64,000 bases of DNA from Chloranthus sessilifolius (lineage: Eukaryota > Streptophyta > Magnoliopsida > Chloranthales > Chloranthaceae). Below the pieces are notes generated by a model that was not told the origin of the DNA, did not search any database, and worked only from the letters and a program-made list of their open reading frames with translations. This document shows positions 45,372 to 57,561 of the stretch, in pieces (positions within the stretch are counted from its first letter, which is position 1; every line of letters begins with the position of its first letter). A program made the position numbers and the translations under genes. The DNA lies in assembly GCA_021018995.1 (NCBI GenBank), contig CM037587.1, positions 66,297,604 through 66,361,603 of the forward strand, given 5' to 3'.

Positions 45372-47232
45372 TATCACGACCTGAAATTTTATCCCATTTC
45401 GAGGGCCTAAAATTCTGAGTTATGACCCGCACGCATCCTAGATATGCTAAGCGGACATATACATAATCCGAGTTCTCGTGCTTATATGGTTTCACAAAAT
45501 CTGTGAAACTAACAAAATAAAGATGAAATATAAGGACAGTCATAAATAATGAATAAAAGCAAAAAAATTCAGGAAATATCTAATCATCAATGAGGAAATA
45601 AAGATCAGACATAAATGAGAAGTGTGAAGCTATAAATAAATAATAACTGTATGAAATAAGAGAATAAATTGCCTAAACTAATGATCCAAATCTCAATACC
45701 GAAACTACACTATCAATAGTCGACACTAGGTCCTCCTGGTATCGTGCAACGTCACTCTTCAAGGGCTCCTGATACTCCACGTCCACGAGATCAACAAAGT
45801 CAGCATCAGCAGAATCAGAATAGCTAGCATCCACTTCGTCGATATAGTCATCTGAAATAATAAATGTCACGAGGGCTGAGTTCCAAAACAATGCGCAACT
45901 CAGTGGACTCAACACCAATCCACCCTACATACTCAGGTGCATTGTGGGTATATCTCGTGAATGATGATAATAGTATATAAGAAATAAAATAATAAAATAA
46001 TAAATTTCTACGTATCATAGAGTTCGTATTATATCACAATTAGAAGATCATGATCTAAACACACTCCAATCCTAACGTACGTCACAATACCTCATAAACA
46101 TAACATATCTTATCACCACGACACATGCGTTTGTACAGCGCATGAGCATATATTCTTACTGCTATTCTCTGATACGATATGTGTCAGATTCAATGTTCGA
46201 GCCTATCATGTGAGGGTCACTATAGTAGTTTACCACCATAATATAACACCTTCTATATCATAGCCTATCATAATATATCACACTCCCCATCCAGTCTATG
46301 GGGCGACTGACCATAAGCATGAGGCCTCTAAAGGCAAGAACACGTATTTCATAACATAATTCATATTATCTTCTCAGAGACCCGTCTTGACTGTAGATGT
46401 TGGAATTCTTACGGTGGCTACGTAAGGTACGACACGTACAAACTTAGTTTCTTAATTTTATGCTAGCCTACATAGCGATATCTTATTATCATACTCATAT
46501 CATAACTTACCTTACATATTCTTTCTCATCTAATCCTACAACTTGAATCTAGAGTGAGCCATGATGCGATAAGCTTCACTAATCATGCTTTCTAATGGAC
46601 GAGTTTCATAGTAACCTGGATGTACTTCGTATGGCAGCCCATACTATCATATAAGTGTTGCATTCATATATAGATGCCTACATTTCGAGTTTTACGTGAC
46701 CATGAAAAGAACCACATCATCACTAAGGCCTAAAGGTCGAGTGTGGTTTCTTATTCCTTAACTTGATCTATCATATTTAAGGCTCAGTGGTGATAGGATT
46801 ACCGTATATGGCATCATGCATGAGGTTACATTGAATCCGCACTCACCCTACTTGTCATGATGTCCCATACCACTATGAGTTGTGAGGCATACGAATATGG
46901 TGGGATCCTCAGTTCGATACTATCTCAACGAATCACCACGCCTAAGCGTAGTCATGATCTTACACATTTGCATATATGACCTAACATATCTATAACTCGT
47001 ATAACATAAGCAAGATGAAAGCATAGTATTATCTTACTAGTGAATAGATTTAAATTCAAGATTATATTATTTTTATAGGTATATATTATATAACACACAA
47101 ATACAAATATAGAATAAAATAGTTATCCGTATGTGTGAAATCGAGAGCGTGAAAGTTAGAGTTCGATTTTATAAGGGCATCAAATATCTAAATCTTCATG
47201 CTATCGCGAAAATCACGTTGAAGCGATTAAAT

Positions 47233-47304
<72 letters not shown>

Positions 47305-48731
47305 TATAATCGAATAAGTAAATAGAAAGATATCATAATTCAAAGTTAGGTAAATCATGACCATTGATCGAAAACCTAATTTGTGATTAATATGCATTAA
47401 GAGTTTTAGTCATGATTAACAGGGATAGAATACTTGAAACTCCGCCAAAACACATCGATATTTTGGGACCCTAGACCTCGAATCGGGACCATATACCTCG
47501 AATCGAGTATAAAATCTGAGTCTGAAATATCGTGGGTCGATTTCTAAGTACTTATAGTTTTGGTTAAGAGACATCTCCGATGTCTTTGAAAAATGTGAAA
47601 AGTCAAACTATGACTTCATAGATGACATCAAAGTCTTAAAATATTGATGTCATCACAAAGATCATGTAGAGGTGATGAATTTTGACTACTCATATGCCAC
47701 GTTTCGATAAAAAAAATAAGTTCGGTGTGAGCGGTCAAAGATGTCACTTTAATTACATGAATGTACACACTTTGACGATGCAGGAACAACGGCCGCCTGT
47801 CCTATGACCACGGACGGACGACTTGCACATAACAGTGAGGGGTCCAAAATGGACGTTTCACACAGAGCGAGGCGTTAAATCACGGTTACGGCGTTCATCC
47901 CGGTTACATGGCGTTCATCCCATACGTAAAGCTGTGATGTTCAAAATGCAGACGTTCATCCTGTAGTTTTACGGAAGCCACAGACGTCTATCCTGCACGG
48001 ATCCGAACTGGTCTGCCCGAAAGAGTTGGAGCCATGTCAATGAATTTGGGTCGATTTCTCTATGAAAGTTTGAGCATGGGTAGGGTTGGATCTCCCTGCC
48101 AATTTCTGGTACCATTCGGCCAGTGGTTTGTCGGCAGCGGCCAAACAAGGGATGATTCGAAAGAAGAATAAAAAATATAAATAAAATTTTCAGGTTTATA
48201 AGATATGCAGATTTAATAGGAAAATATAATACTAAATATGCAGAGATCTATAGGATTTACAAGATATTTAGGTTTAATTAATTTTAAACTCGTCGATACG
48301 CGATCGAAAGCACCCTATGCGACGGGATCTAAGAAGAACAAAGGGGATTGATGGGTATCCACCTGTTAAAGCGTGGACGTTAGATTTACAGCGGTTATAG
48401 CTGAAGGGATTGATGCCCAAAACGTTGGTTCATCCAAGCTCTCTTCTTCTTCTTCCTTCAATCTAGTCGCTTGAAAGATATCGTTGTGGTTAAGCGGAAG
48501 AACATACAAGAGTTTTGAAGAAAGAGGTTAGAAAGAGTTAGGGGAGATGAGTTGAGAGAGGGGTTGTGATAGCTAAGGTTTCTTAAAAGAAGAAGAGTTA
48601 AGAGACGACTAAGTTTTCTTAAAAGACGTAAATGTGAAAAGAGAGTTATACCGGAGTGCTAACACTGTATACAATGCAAAACATCATCTAACACCATTAA
48701 ATTTTTTTTAAAAAAAATCGGGTTGTTACAA
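45372..48731 (-). repeat. Right LTR (5' LTR by strand) of the outer Gypsy element
   Basis: 3360 bp, homologous throughout to 17869-21051 plus 27538-27705. Substitutions and indels are frequent. It differs by a long (AT)n expansion at 47235-47302 and by rearranged short repeats of the ACGTTCATCC type near 47780-47990. It is followed by the target duplication AATAG. Confidence 0.9.
47235..47302. repeat. (AT)34 microsatellite in the right outer LTR
   Basis: The left LTR has only GATATATAAAATACT at the matching place (about 19834), so the expansion came after insertion of the element. Confidence 0.95.
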
Positions 48732-49211
48732 ATAGACAATGATAAAATCAACTGAACAAATCACTTACGCAACAGTCGTGTTTTCAGTAACTACTATCAC
48801 TGTCACAGCTGAATTGTAGCCACAAATTGAGAGTGAACAGGAAGTACCTATGTACGGGTCTCAGTGGGTCGGGTCAGCCTATTGCCTTAAATAAGGCAAT
48901 TCCTAACTGCTCGAAGAGATAATGGGGCCTGTTCAGCCCATTCATAAACAAGGCATGAACCCTATTAGCCCGAAAGTTCCATGGAGAGCAACAAAAGTCC
49001 AGAGACCACCTGATTGACACCATAGGGTGAGACGGGTACATCTAATCCATTGCTATTACTGGTTGATCAATCAAGCGTCACTGTCTTGCCTTAAACTGCA
49101 TTTCAAGTAAAATTTCCTTGTGCTTCAGGGCCTCATAAGAACAACAAAGAATGGCCTACAAAGCTAATTAAGCCCGTACCTGACCCGCCTTTATCAGTCC
49201 GGGATGAAGGC

Positions 49212-49325
49212 AAGCATGCTCGTTTGACTATTGAAAGGTATCAATGGTAGGATCAGGCCGGGCTGTAGCAGTCATGCCTCTTTGACTATTTAAAGGTTTC
49301 AATGGCTGGATCAGACCAAGCTTTT
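49212..49325. repeat. Diverged tandem pair, about 55-60 bp x 2
   Basis: Both copies contain CTTTGACTATT or GTTTGACTATT, AAAGGTWTCAATGG and GGATCAG in the same order. Non-coding; possibly part of an old repeat element rich in GGGCC and GGTCA words. Confidence 0.55.
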
Positions 49326-50166
49326 AACAGGTGAATCACTAACCACGCCATGGGGAACCTACCGATATGCGGTACGAGACGGCCCAAATAGTCTCACTCG
49401 GTTGGAGGTAAGGCCAACCCCTTTACACGAGCTTATAGTGCTTAGCACAAACCCGGCACATGGCAGGTCATGTTGGGCCGGATCAAGGTCAAGCCCAGTC
49501 CAGCCCATTGAAAGCCGTACTCCAACCATTTAACGAACAAAATGGTTGGAGGGTTCATAAGGAGCAACTACAATACTTATACCATTCATATGTAATGTAG
49601 CACACTTCTTTGACCAACCCTAGTCAACTACCTACCCGAACCCTAGGGCTGTGTTTGAGTTAGCTCTTTCACATCAAAGAACGGTTCTGGCTTTGCCCGA
49701 GAGCTGATCTAGCCACTTTAATATAAAATGTCGCTTATATCTGAGTTGGGGTCCATATTGATTTGACCAACTGGTTGGTACCAATTTGTTGATCCAAATA
49801 TTTTTGGAGCTTAAGTGAACTTCAAATGATATCGAACCACTTAAGACGACGTGAATAGGTCCGAAATAACTGTCACGTAGCACAACATGGCCCATAAGTA
49901 TGTGGTTGACGGTGTCCGATTACCGGAGTCAATCTTATTGGCTGGTGTAGCCTATTATTAATCAATCGCTTTCCTCGTATGTACTTTAAGGCCCTGTTTG
50001 ATAACTTGAAAATGCCAAATATCGATATAGAAGACCTTCAATTTCTCTGTTTTTTGTTTGTTAGCATTATAAGGTGATGAGAAGGAATATTAAGTGAGCC
50101 TCGCCCAGAATCTTCATTTCTATTACGCCAAGCCATGTTAGAAGGAAATCACTTCAACCTCTCAAG

Positions 50167-50520
50167 TAGGGATGCAGATTCAGTTAATTGAACTAAATCT
50201 GAAAATTTTGGTCTTTCGGATCGGTTCGATTTTTATTTTTTTTCAATTTCCCAAATCAAAAGCAAAAGGAAACCGAAAAACAAAGCGGTTCGGTTCAGCT
50301 CAGTTTTTGTTTTTTTTTCCTTTGTAAACCATTTTTCCGATTTTTTGGCTTTCTAATCTTACCTAATTGGTTGGCGATTTTGGCAGCAAAAAATGAAACT
50401 GACCTGCACCGGAATTGGTTCGATTTCGGTTTGGAATCAGTTTCGATATGGTTTAGAACGGTTTGGCTTGGCCGATTTTTCGGTTGGGTTCGGGTTTTGG
50501 TTTAAACTTGCATCCCTCTA
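50167..50520. mobile_element. hAT-type MITE with 8-bp target duplication
   Basis: Begins TAGGGATGCAG and ends CTTGCATCCCTCTA, short imperfect inverted ends of the TAGGGATG type common in plant hAT MITEs. The flanks CTCTCAAG (50159-50166) and CTCTCATG (50521-50528) match at 7 of 8. The interior is rich in GGTTCGGTT and CGATTTT words. No transposase. Confidence 0.75.
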
Positions 50521-51698
50521 CTCTCATGTGGCTGAAATTGAGTTTCTCACCAATAGAATAATAAATTTTTTGTTACTTCAATAGTAATATTGGTAAAAGA
50601 AAAATACCCTTTCAACAAAAAATCCATTTGCCAAATTCTTTTGCAGATACTAATCAAACAAGAGACAGCTGTCAAACAGCCTAATCAAACAACAAAAAAA
50701 TTCATTTCCACATCATTTCGCAAGAAATAAACCGAAAAATTGATTCATTTGCTGTTTAAAGTTTCCCTGCTATGAAACAAACCCTGAGAAAAGAAGTATA
50801 GACCAACAATATCCTATGCTGTCCGATCTACATCATCAGAGAACTTTGGCTATGATATATAATTTGCAGACACTTCATATTATTTCAAAGATGCAAATAT
50901 ATTAGTCCAAGAAGGCTAACACCCATTTCAAATTACAATAACAATGATGTAGTAAACTGATGTCCATTGCTCTATAACTGATAAAAAATTGAAAAAAAAT
51001 GTCCATTGCTCCATATATTTATTTGTATATAAAGACTGCCTGACCTTTTAGTGTTGGAACCTGAAAGGAAAATCAGCTCCTGTCTTGTTGTGTTGTTTGA
51101 AATTTGAAAGTTGAATCAGTGTGCATGGCTTACGTTTTTGGACAGATTGATCCCACACAATTTTGGCAGATCGTTACCAACGCTATTGAAATTTTCTAGC
51201 ACAGCTCTAGGAATTCAAAATCTAAATCAAACAAAAATTTATTAATAACAGATCTGATCAACGATATGGAATTACCGAGGACAATCAGCGATCTCCTCCA
51301 TCAAGAGTCAAACGAGCCAAACCCCTACAAATAAAACCAGTCATCATAATCTATGCAAACATATCAGACTGCCATAAACATATCACATAATTAATGTCAA
51401 ATTAATTTTCCTAGATTTGTAAGTTAAGATGAAATCCCAGGTAAATTTTCATTTGAGGCTCGAGTTCCAGCTTCAATGAACTATATTACCTTTTTAGAAA
51501 ATAGAAACATGATCGTAAACAAATCAATAGAGACACCATTGATATCCAATGAACCAAAGCAGATTCACCTATAAAATGGATGATGAAAATAAAGAATCTA
51601 GATATTAGGAATTAGGATTACTAAGTAGAGGCACCATAATTCATCTTACAATGTTTGTAGAACCTAATTATCCCACAATTCGAAAACACTGCAGTCTT

Positions 51699-51877
51699 TT
51701 TTTTTTTCTATAACCTAGGTATCCGGGCCTCTTAGAGCACCCGCCTAATCCCAGGGGCACGTGCGCACCCCAAATTCAGCACATGCCAAGTCAGCACAGG
51801 ATATAAATCCCTAGGGTGGCCTCAAGGGGGGGAGGGGATTCAAACTCAAGACACCTGCTTTTGGAAGCTTTAAAAAA
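51699..51877 (-). mobile_element. SINE-like retroposon with 16-bp target duplication
   Basis: About 180 bp between two perfect copies of AAAACACTGCAGTCTT (51683-51698 and 51878-51893). On the minus strand it contains AGTTTGAATCC, close to the tRNA-type B box GGTTCGANTCC, and ends in an A tail of about 11 (seen as T's on the plus strand). A clear A box was not found, and A's also lie next to the other end, so 5' truncation or a different family is possible. Confidence 0.68.
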
Positions 51878-53299
51878 AAAACACTGCAGTCTTAAAAGCA
51901 AAATGTATCTATTGAAGTGACGATAGCCAGATAAATGCTTCTAATTGTTAGTTACCAATTATATGACTAGAAGATTAAAAAAATAAACGACTATGAAGTT
52001 TTATTACCCAGCATATAGAAAGATATCCTCTATTTATTATAAAATAGTGATATAGATTTGTCCCAAGAAGTCAATAAAGAGAAATAAAATTCTTAATAAT
52101 CGGTTTACAACGTACTTATGATCAATGTTGTAAAAATAAATATTTTTCAGAGACTTCGTGTCTCTGCAGATCAAGATTGGATAGTTGAATTGTAAATTCA
52201 ACATATGAATAGCAAACATAAATTTCCAATATTTGTGTCTACTAACTGAATCTTTAATATATAGATAAACATAGATGTCTACAAACATATTTCTTTTTAT
52301 TTATCTTCTGCTCTCTTTTTTGTTGTCCTTCACAAACTTTAGTATTAAAAAAAAAAATAATAAACAAATAAATAAATGAATAGCAACAATTAAAAGAATA
52401 TATTGTTTCACATAACTGATGCTTCCAAGAAGTAATTGATAAAGAAGACTCGCTTCCTAGAATTGATGATCTATCATATATGTCGTGTGATTTGACTTCC
52501 ATGATCTACAAATCCATGGTGTAGAAGATTGAGATGAAAAAATATTTCCATCTTTTGATTGAAAGTGGTCAAACACTTTAAAATATTCGACAACTGTATA
52601 GTATGGACATCTCCAAGGTAATAGTCATTCATTCTAAAACATTTCATCACTTCAAATCACACAATGAAAATATTTCTTTTCATCCCACTTCTCTACACCA
52701 TTGATATTTAGATCACATGCACACTTGCGTGCCATCTGTCCCAGAAAGTGACCCATCAACCAAGACGGTTGGCGACCAGGTTGGGTGCCTAATATCAACT
52801 CACCAGCTCTATTGTCTTAAACATTCCATTTGTTAATTTTACTGAATCACTTTATTGTTTTATATGTAAAATATTATCTTTGTTGCATTTCATGCTTAAA
52901 ATACTACATGCTAAATGAGATTTTGTGCGAATCTCAAAATTGATAACTGCACCTCCATTGGTGCATAAGTCAGTAACATAATACTAACCCTACATCTAAC
53001 ACCGTATCTTGGTGAAATTTTTGGAGGAGTGGACAGCCATGTACCTTTGCACTTACTAATGGTGTAACCTTTTCACTTACAATTATATTTATTATACTCT
53101 TAACTCTTAAGAGCTGAAAAAATAACCATACGCCCGATAACTATAGGACTAGAACTATAATAAATATGATAGAAAATTAAAGAACCACTTTAAATAATTA
53201 AATTAGATATTTAATAGAATTATAGAGATATAACTACATTAATGATAATAAATTTTTTATAGATTTCACTTTAGTTGCAAAAAAAAGGATAACAGTAAA

Positions 53300-54868
53300 G
53301 TAAAGAAACAAGAGAAAGTAAATCCTAAAGGGCATTTATAGGGCTATTCACATTCTACATTAAAGATGATAGAAATTAACAAATTCACTTTAGATTGAAC
53401 ATTTAATGTTGGAAAGCCATTACTTGCACACAGCTTTTATGCCATTTAGCCAGTTTAAAAGAAAAAAATAGTCTTTTAAAAAGAAATTAAATGACATCCA
53501 TAACCTTGTGGTTGCACCTAACTTACTCCAAACTTAGCAGAGTATGCGGAATATGTAGATTTCCCCAAAAATCGGAATCCATGAATATCTTCTTCTTTTC
53601 TTCTTTTTCTTTTTAAATGAAGGTGGGTTCAAGTTTGAAGGAGACAGGAGGTTTGCAGCATTCAGATGTGTGGTTGGTGATGGTGATGTTGGTGACGTCA
53701 AAGATGGTCTCTTGTGTTGAGATTGGTGGTGCTGGATTAGGTGACGGGGATGAGCGGTGATAGTTGTGGTGTTAATCAATCGTCCAGGCAACATGGTGAT
53801 CGGTCTTAAGAGCTAGAGTTGAGAAGATGAAAACAAGAATATTTGGTTGTAGGCTTCTAGGGAGATTGTTCGACGAAATACTCGAAAGAAATGGAAGACC
53901 AGAAAATTGTCGATGGACCAGGCTTGAAATGGCCTGATGAAATGCCCAATCCATTTATTTCTTGGGCCCAAAAAATAACATCCATCTGCCCTAATCTGAA
54001 GGTATATTTTATAGAGAACTTTATGTCCAAATTTTAGAGAGATTTGGTGCAAAACATACCTAAAATGGTAAAATTTAAGCACATTCCATGACAATTGCAA
54101 GGGCTAGAGAACATGGCATTCATCTCTAATAGTGTTGGTTTGGTAACTTATTCCAGCAGATTCATGATCCTAGGCATTACTAAGTCATCCACACCTTGGC
54201 AAATTTTGCAAGGCCACAGAGAAAATTCCATTCATCTCAAATTCTTGCAAGGAATTGAAGTTGAACTCATTCCAGACCTGGTATCACCAACTTCATCTCT
54301 TCGCAGGACTTCATTGTTTAGTTCAAATTTTGCAAGGGATTGAAGTTGAACCAATGCCAGACCAGTGCTATACCGACTTCCTTAATTTTTATCAAAGCTG
54401 AATGCCCTTTTTCTCATGACTTTCTAAGTTACTGGGCTATTACCACTTCAAATCTTTAACACTAGCATTCGTAATTGAGTTAAAACGTGTTGGTATCAGG
54501 CGATAAAACAAACTAATGAGATAAAGATAAGAACATGAAGAGAAAAGAATACCCAGAAGAGTAGAATACCTAGAAGATGAAGATAAAAAACAAATAGGAT
54601 AGTGTGCAATTTTTTATTTCTTAATTATGTGCAATCACAGGATTCCTGTGCAATGACCAGTTTTTTAAAATTGGGCAAAAGAGCATAAAGGCATGTACAA
54701 GCAATGACTCCCTCAATATAGTTATACTGATATAACCACGTTGAAGACCATAAAAAATTTAAGCAACCATTTTAGTCCTTATAAAAAATAAAAAAGAAAA
54801 CAAATATTAAAGAAACAAAAGGAAGCTAAATCTTAAAGTGGTATTTATGGAAATTTACATTCTACATA
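53300..54868. repeat. Widely spaced direct repeat, about 60 bp
   Basis: 53300-53365 and 54806-54868 share AAAGAAACAA...AAATC.TAAAG.GCATTTAT and ACATTCTACAT, about 75-80% alike by eye, in the same orientation. They may be the remains of one element's ends or two copies of a small repeat. Nothing between them is recognised. Confidence 0.45.
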
Positions 54869-55018
54869 TGGCTTCTTTTAGATGTTTGAAAATTTTCATT
54901 TGATGATATCAACGTATTTAAACAAAATATATTTTATCTGCACTATAGAGATTTTCCTCATTGAAAGTTTCCTAACGAAACTTAACCTTCATTCTCTCTT
55001 TGTATATATATATATATA

Positions 55019-56049
55019 TGACGGGGATGCCGACATTGTGGACATCGGTTATAGACCATATCGTGTGTACCGGTGCCAGAAGAAGTAGAACGGAACACAG
55101 ATCCAGGCCTGAAGGAAAAATAGGAAGAATAGAGAACTCTGCCCAAGTCGCTCGAGCGACTTGGGTCCCGCTTGAGCGAGTACCTTCAGAATGAAGGCTA
55201 AACATTTATGGACTAAGTCGCCCGATCGACTTTGGGTCTCGCTCGAGCAAGATGTCGCTTCTAAGATAAGTCGCTCGAGCGAGTTTTGGATCTCGCTCGA
55301 GTGAGTCACTTCGAGAATTGCTACTTTAGGAATTTTTTTTTATTTTCTTTATTCCGTATGTAAGCACGTAAGGGTAGTTTAGTAAAACTTCATGTATTAG
55401 GGTTTTCCTTTGAGAGGCCTCCTATATAAGATCGCTAATTAAACACTATAATTAGTTTTTGATTAATGAAGAGAGTTTATGCTTTCTTGCTTGAGATGAG
55501 CCTTTATGAAGAGTGATTCTTCTTCTTCCTGAGATGGGTTTAGTGTGAGGCCAAGGGTGTGATGCCCATTATCTTCTAATTTTATTTATCATTTATCTCT
55601 TTTATTTATCTTTCTCTGCTTATTTTGCTACCTTAACCCTAAATCCAACTATTAAACCTTCAAGTACCCAGGAATCACAAATCCCAGTTATCATCTAAAC
55701 CATTAGTTCGATCCGATTCAACCCCTAGATCTTAGTCGTGCCATCAAATCATTCCGACTCAAAGCACCCTCAGAAAACTGGTAATCCCGTGTTGAGCGAA
55801 AAGCGACACCCTAATTTGAAAGCGGCTAGAGTTCTACCTCTAGGATCTTCCTTCCGCGAGGCTAACGGATCTAGCGCAACAGACTGGACCCTACCAGAAT
55901 CCAATACGTGATCATCCAAATGGATAACTACGAGATCCTCAAGTATTCGCATTTACTTTCAAGTTCATTGTTTAATTGATTTAGTTTAATTTCAGCGAAA
56001 ATTGTCACTTCATTTTCATTCACGTAGTTTAGGGTTTGATCAAGCGTCA
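55019..56049 (+). repeat. 5' LTR of the Gypsy element at 55019
   Basis: 1031 bp. U3 carries CTCGAG-centred palindromes (55142-55305). A TATA box is at 55422-55430 (CTATATAAG), followed by TAATTAGTTTTTGATTAATG as in the TR-GAG LTR. It ends TTTAGGGTTTGATCAAGCGTCA-like sequence just before the primer site. Confidence 0.9.
55142..55305 (+). repeat. CTCGAG-centred palindromes in U3
   Basis: 55142-55165 is a perfect 24-bp palindrome around CGCTCGAGCG. Further sites at about 55169-55184, 55217-55231, 55241-55256, 55268-55284 and 55292-55304 are perfect or near copies of TCGCTCGAGCGA, each bordered by AAGT or TTTGG words. The 3' LTR repeats the set at 60942-61110 with some sites degraded. Confidence 0.88.
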
Positions 56050-56052
56050 GTT

Positions 56053-56065
56053 TTGGTATCAGAGC
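56053..56065 (+). promoter_or_regulatory. Primer binding site (initiator-Met tRNA)
   Basis: TGGTATCAGAGCC, the consensus plant form, three to four bases after the 5' LTR. Confidence 0.88.
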
Positions 56066-56233
56066 CTAGGTTCTAAGTTAGGGAATCTTTTGTTTGCCAT
56101 TCCATTTCATTGAATTTTCTTTCATTCATATACATCATTGTGCATATATGGTTTGAGTTAGGAGTCCCATTTTGTAGTTCATAGTTGCATTACATTCTAA
56201 AACCCGCCATTAGAAGCCGTGATCACCATAGAC

Positions 56234-57561
56234 ATGAATGAGATTGTCGATATTCTTAACGGCATGAGATCTGAATTGAAAACGATCAGTGATCGACTGG
56301 CTACCATGGAGCAAGCCCAAAGGAACCTTGAGGTTTCTAATGGGAGGTTGTTAGACTGAGTCAATCAGTCTAACAATGAAACCCTTGAGTTGCGCCGAGA
56401 GCGTGATGGTTCGCGCTTTGAGCGCAATGGCTACCAATATGATTAGAACCGGAATCATAGGATGGATCATCGTGGAGATGACTATGACCCAGATGGGAAA
56501 CTCCTAAAAAATGTCCGAGTTGAGTTCCCAACTTTCGATGGAAGACTGGACCGTCAAGTCTTCATCGATGGTTATTGGATATGGACCAACACTTGGAGTA
56601 GTTTGGCATGAGTGATGAACGATGCGTCAAGCTTGCCAAAATGGAACTCATTGGTCAAGCCCGACTCTTTTGGGTCAACGTTGAGTGCATCAGAATGAAT
56701 GTGAGTTGTGCTCCCATTACTCGTTGGGAGGACATGAAGGAGCGACTCACAGAGAAGTACGTTCCTTCCTCATACTACCATCGTCTCCTCGATCAATGGC
56801 AGGATCTACGCCAAGGTAGTATGCCCGTATTGGATTACATTGACAAATTTGAAGAATACATGATGAGAGCTAAAGTATCCGAAGACCCTCAAGTCACTCT
56901 ATCCAGATTTCGTACCAGATTGAGATTTGGCTTGCAAAAAGAGTTAGTCTCTCACCTCGTTGAGGCTCTCGCCGAGTGTTACACAATCGTTCAGGACCTT
57001 GAACGATATTTGAAGATGACGGTGAGGCGAACAGAACCCCATACTGGTCAATTTCGCACCGAAGAAGTGAGTAGTGTTAGGAACCCACCTCCCAAACCCA
57101 CGCAAGCTATATCTAATATGCGGTTTGATAAAGGAAAGGGTGAAGCCGGAGAATCCTCGAAAAGAGGTTCTCAAGTCAAGTGTTACAAGTGTCATGGGTT
57201 AGGGCACTTTGCAGCCCAATGTCCTACGAGAGACCTCCAACGAAACCTCTTCATTGAGGGAGAGGAAGAAGAGGAAGAGGGAGTTTTTGAAGAAGAGATA
57301 TTTGAGCCGAATGTCACACCTAGTGATGAGGAAGGTGATGACATGAATCGTGCTCTAGTTGTGAGGTGTGCCTTTGCACAACCTCAACGGGATGAAAAGG
57401 AGGATTGGAGAAGGGAGAACATCTTCCACACCTTCACCACATGTGGAACAAAAAGTTGTAGGGTCATCGTGGATAGCGGAAGTTGCACCAATGTGGTGTC
57501 AACACACACCATCACCCGCTTAAGGCTTACACCTGAAGGCTTACAAAGTCGCATGGGTTGA
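56234..57561 (+). pseudogene. gag: gag and start of protease, Gypsy element at 55019
   Basis: The likely start ATG at 56234 opens a coiled N-terminus with stops at about 56358 and 56443. Then PTFDG leads to the 317-codon frame 56608-57561. This frame has the gag core (MELIGQARLFWVNVE; RQGSMPVLDYIDKFEEYMM; VTLSRFRTRLRFGLQKEL) and a zinc knuckle CYKCHGLGHFAAQC near residue 192. An acidic hinge and then the protease motif VIVDSGSCTNVVS (near residue 290) follow, with the catalytic D-S-G intact. The frame stops shortly after, inside the protease. The gag core is clearly related to the one at 1900-3183. Confidence 0.82.

Larger units (their letters stand above)
17869..48731 (-). mobile_element. 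Outer Ty3/Gypsy retrotransposon, old, carrying two nested insertions
   Basis: LTRs at 17869-27705 (interrupted) and 45372-48731 are flanked by the perfect duplication AATAG (17864-17868 and 48732-48736). The coding strand is minus: primer site next to the right LTR, gag at 44114-45235, then protease, RT, RNase H and integrase-chromodomain down to 27798. The LTRs differ by many substitutions and indels, and every gene is broken, so the element is old and dead. A CACTA transposon sits in the left LTR, and a younger Gypsy element (31159-44108) sits between gag and protease. The long LTRs and a chromodomain-like C-terminus suggest the Tekay/Del type of chromovirus. Confidence 0.9.
48737..55018. 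other. Spacer with small repeats, no gene recognised
   Basis: AT-rich, with no reading frame longer than about 95 codons and no domain. It holds a hAT-type MITE (50167-50520), a SINE-like retroposon (51699-51877), a two-copy repeat near 49212-49325 and a direct repeat at 53300 and 54806. A TTGCAAGG-ATTGAAGTTGAAC motif occurs twice (about 54246 and 54331). Near 54690-54706 a segment resembles the terminus of the MITE at 7311. Ends at a (TA)n run where the Gypsy element at 55019 inserted. Confidence 0.6.

Noticed and set aside
53772..54343. Overlapping open frames on both strands around 53.8-54.3 kb
   Set aside because: All are under 100 codons with no domain, and the segment contains internally repeated words, so chance frames are likely.
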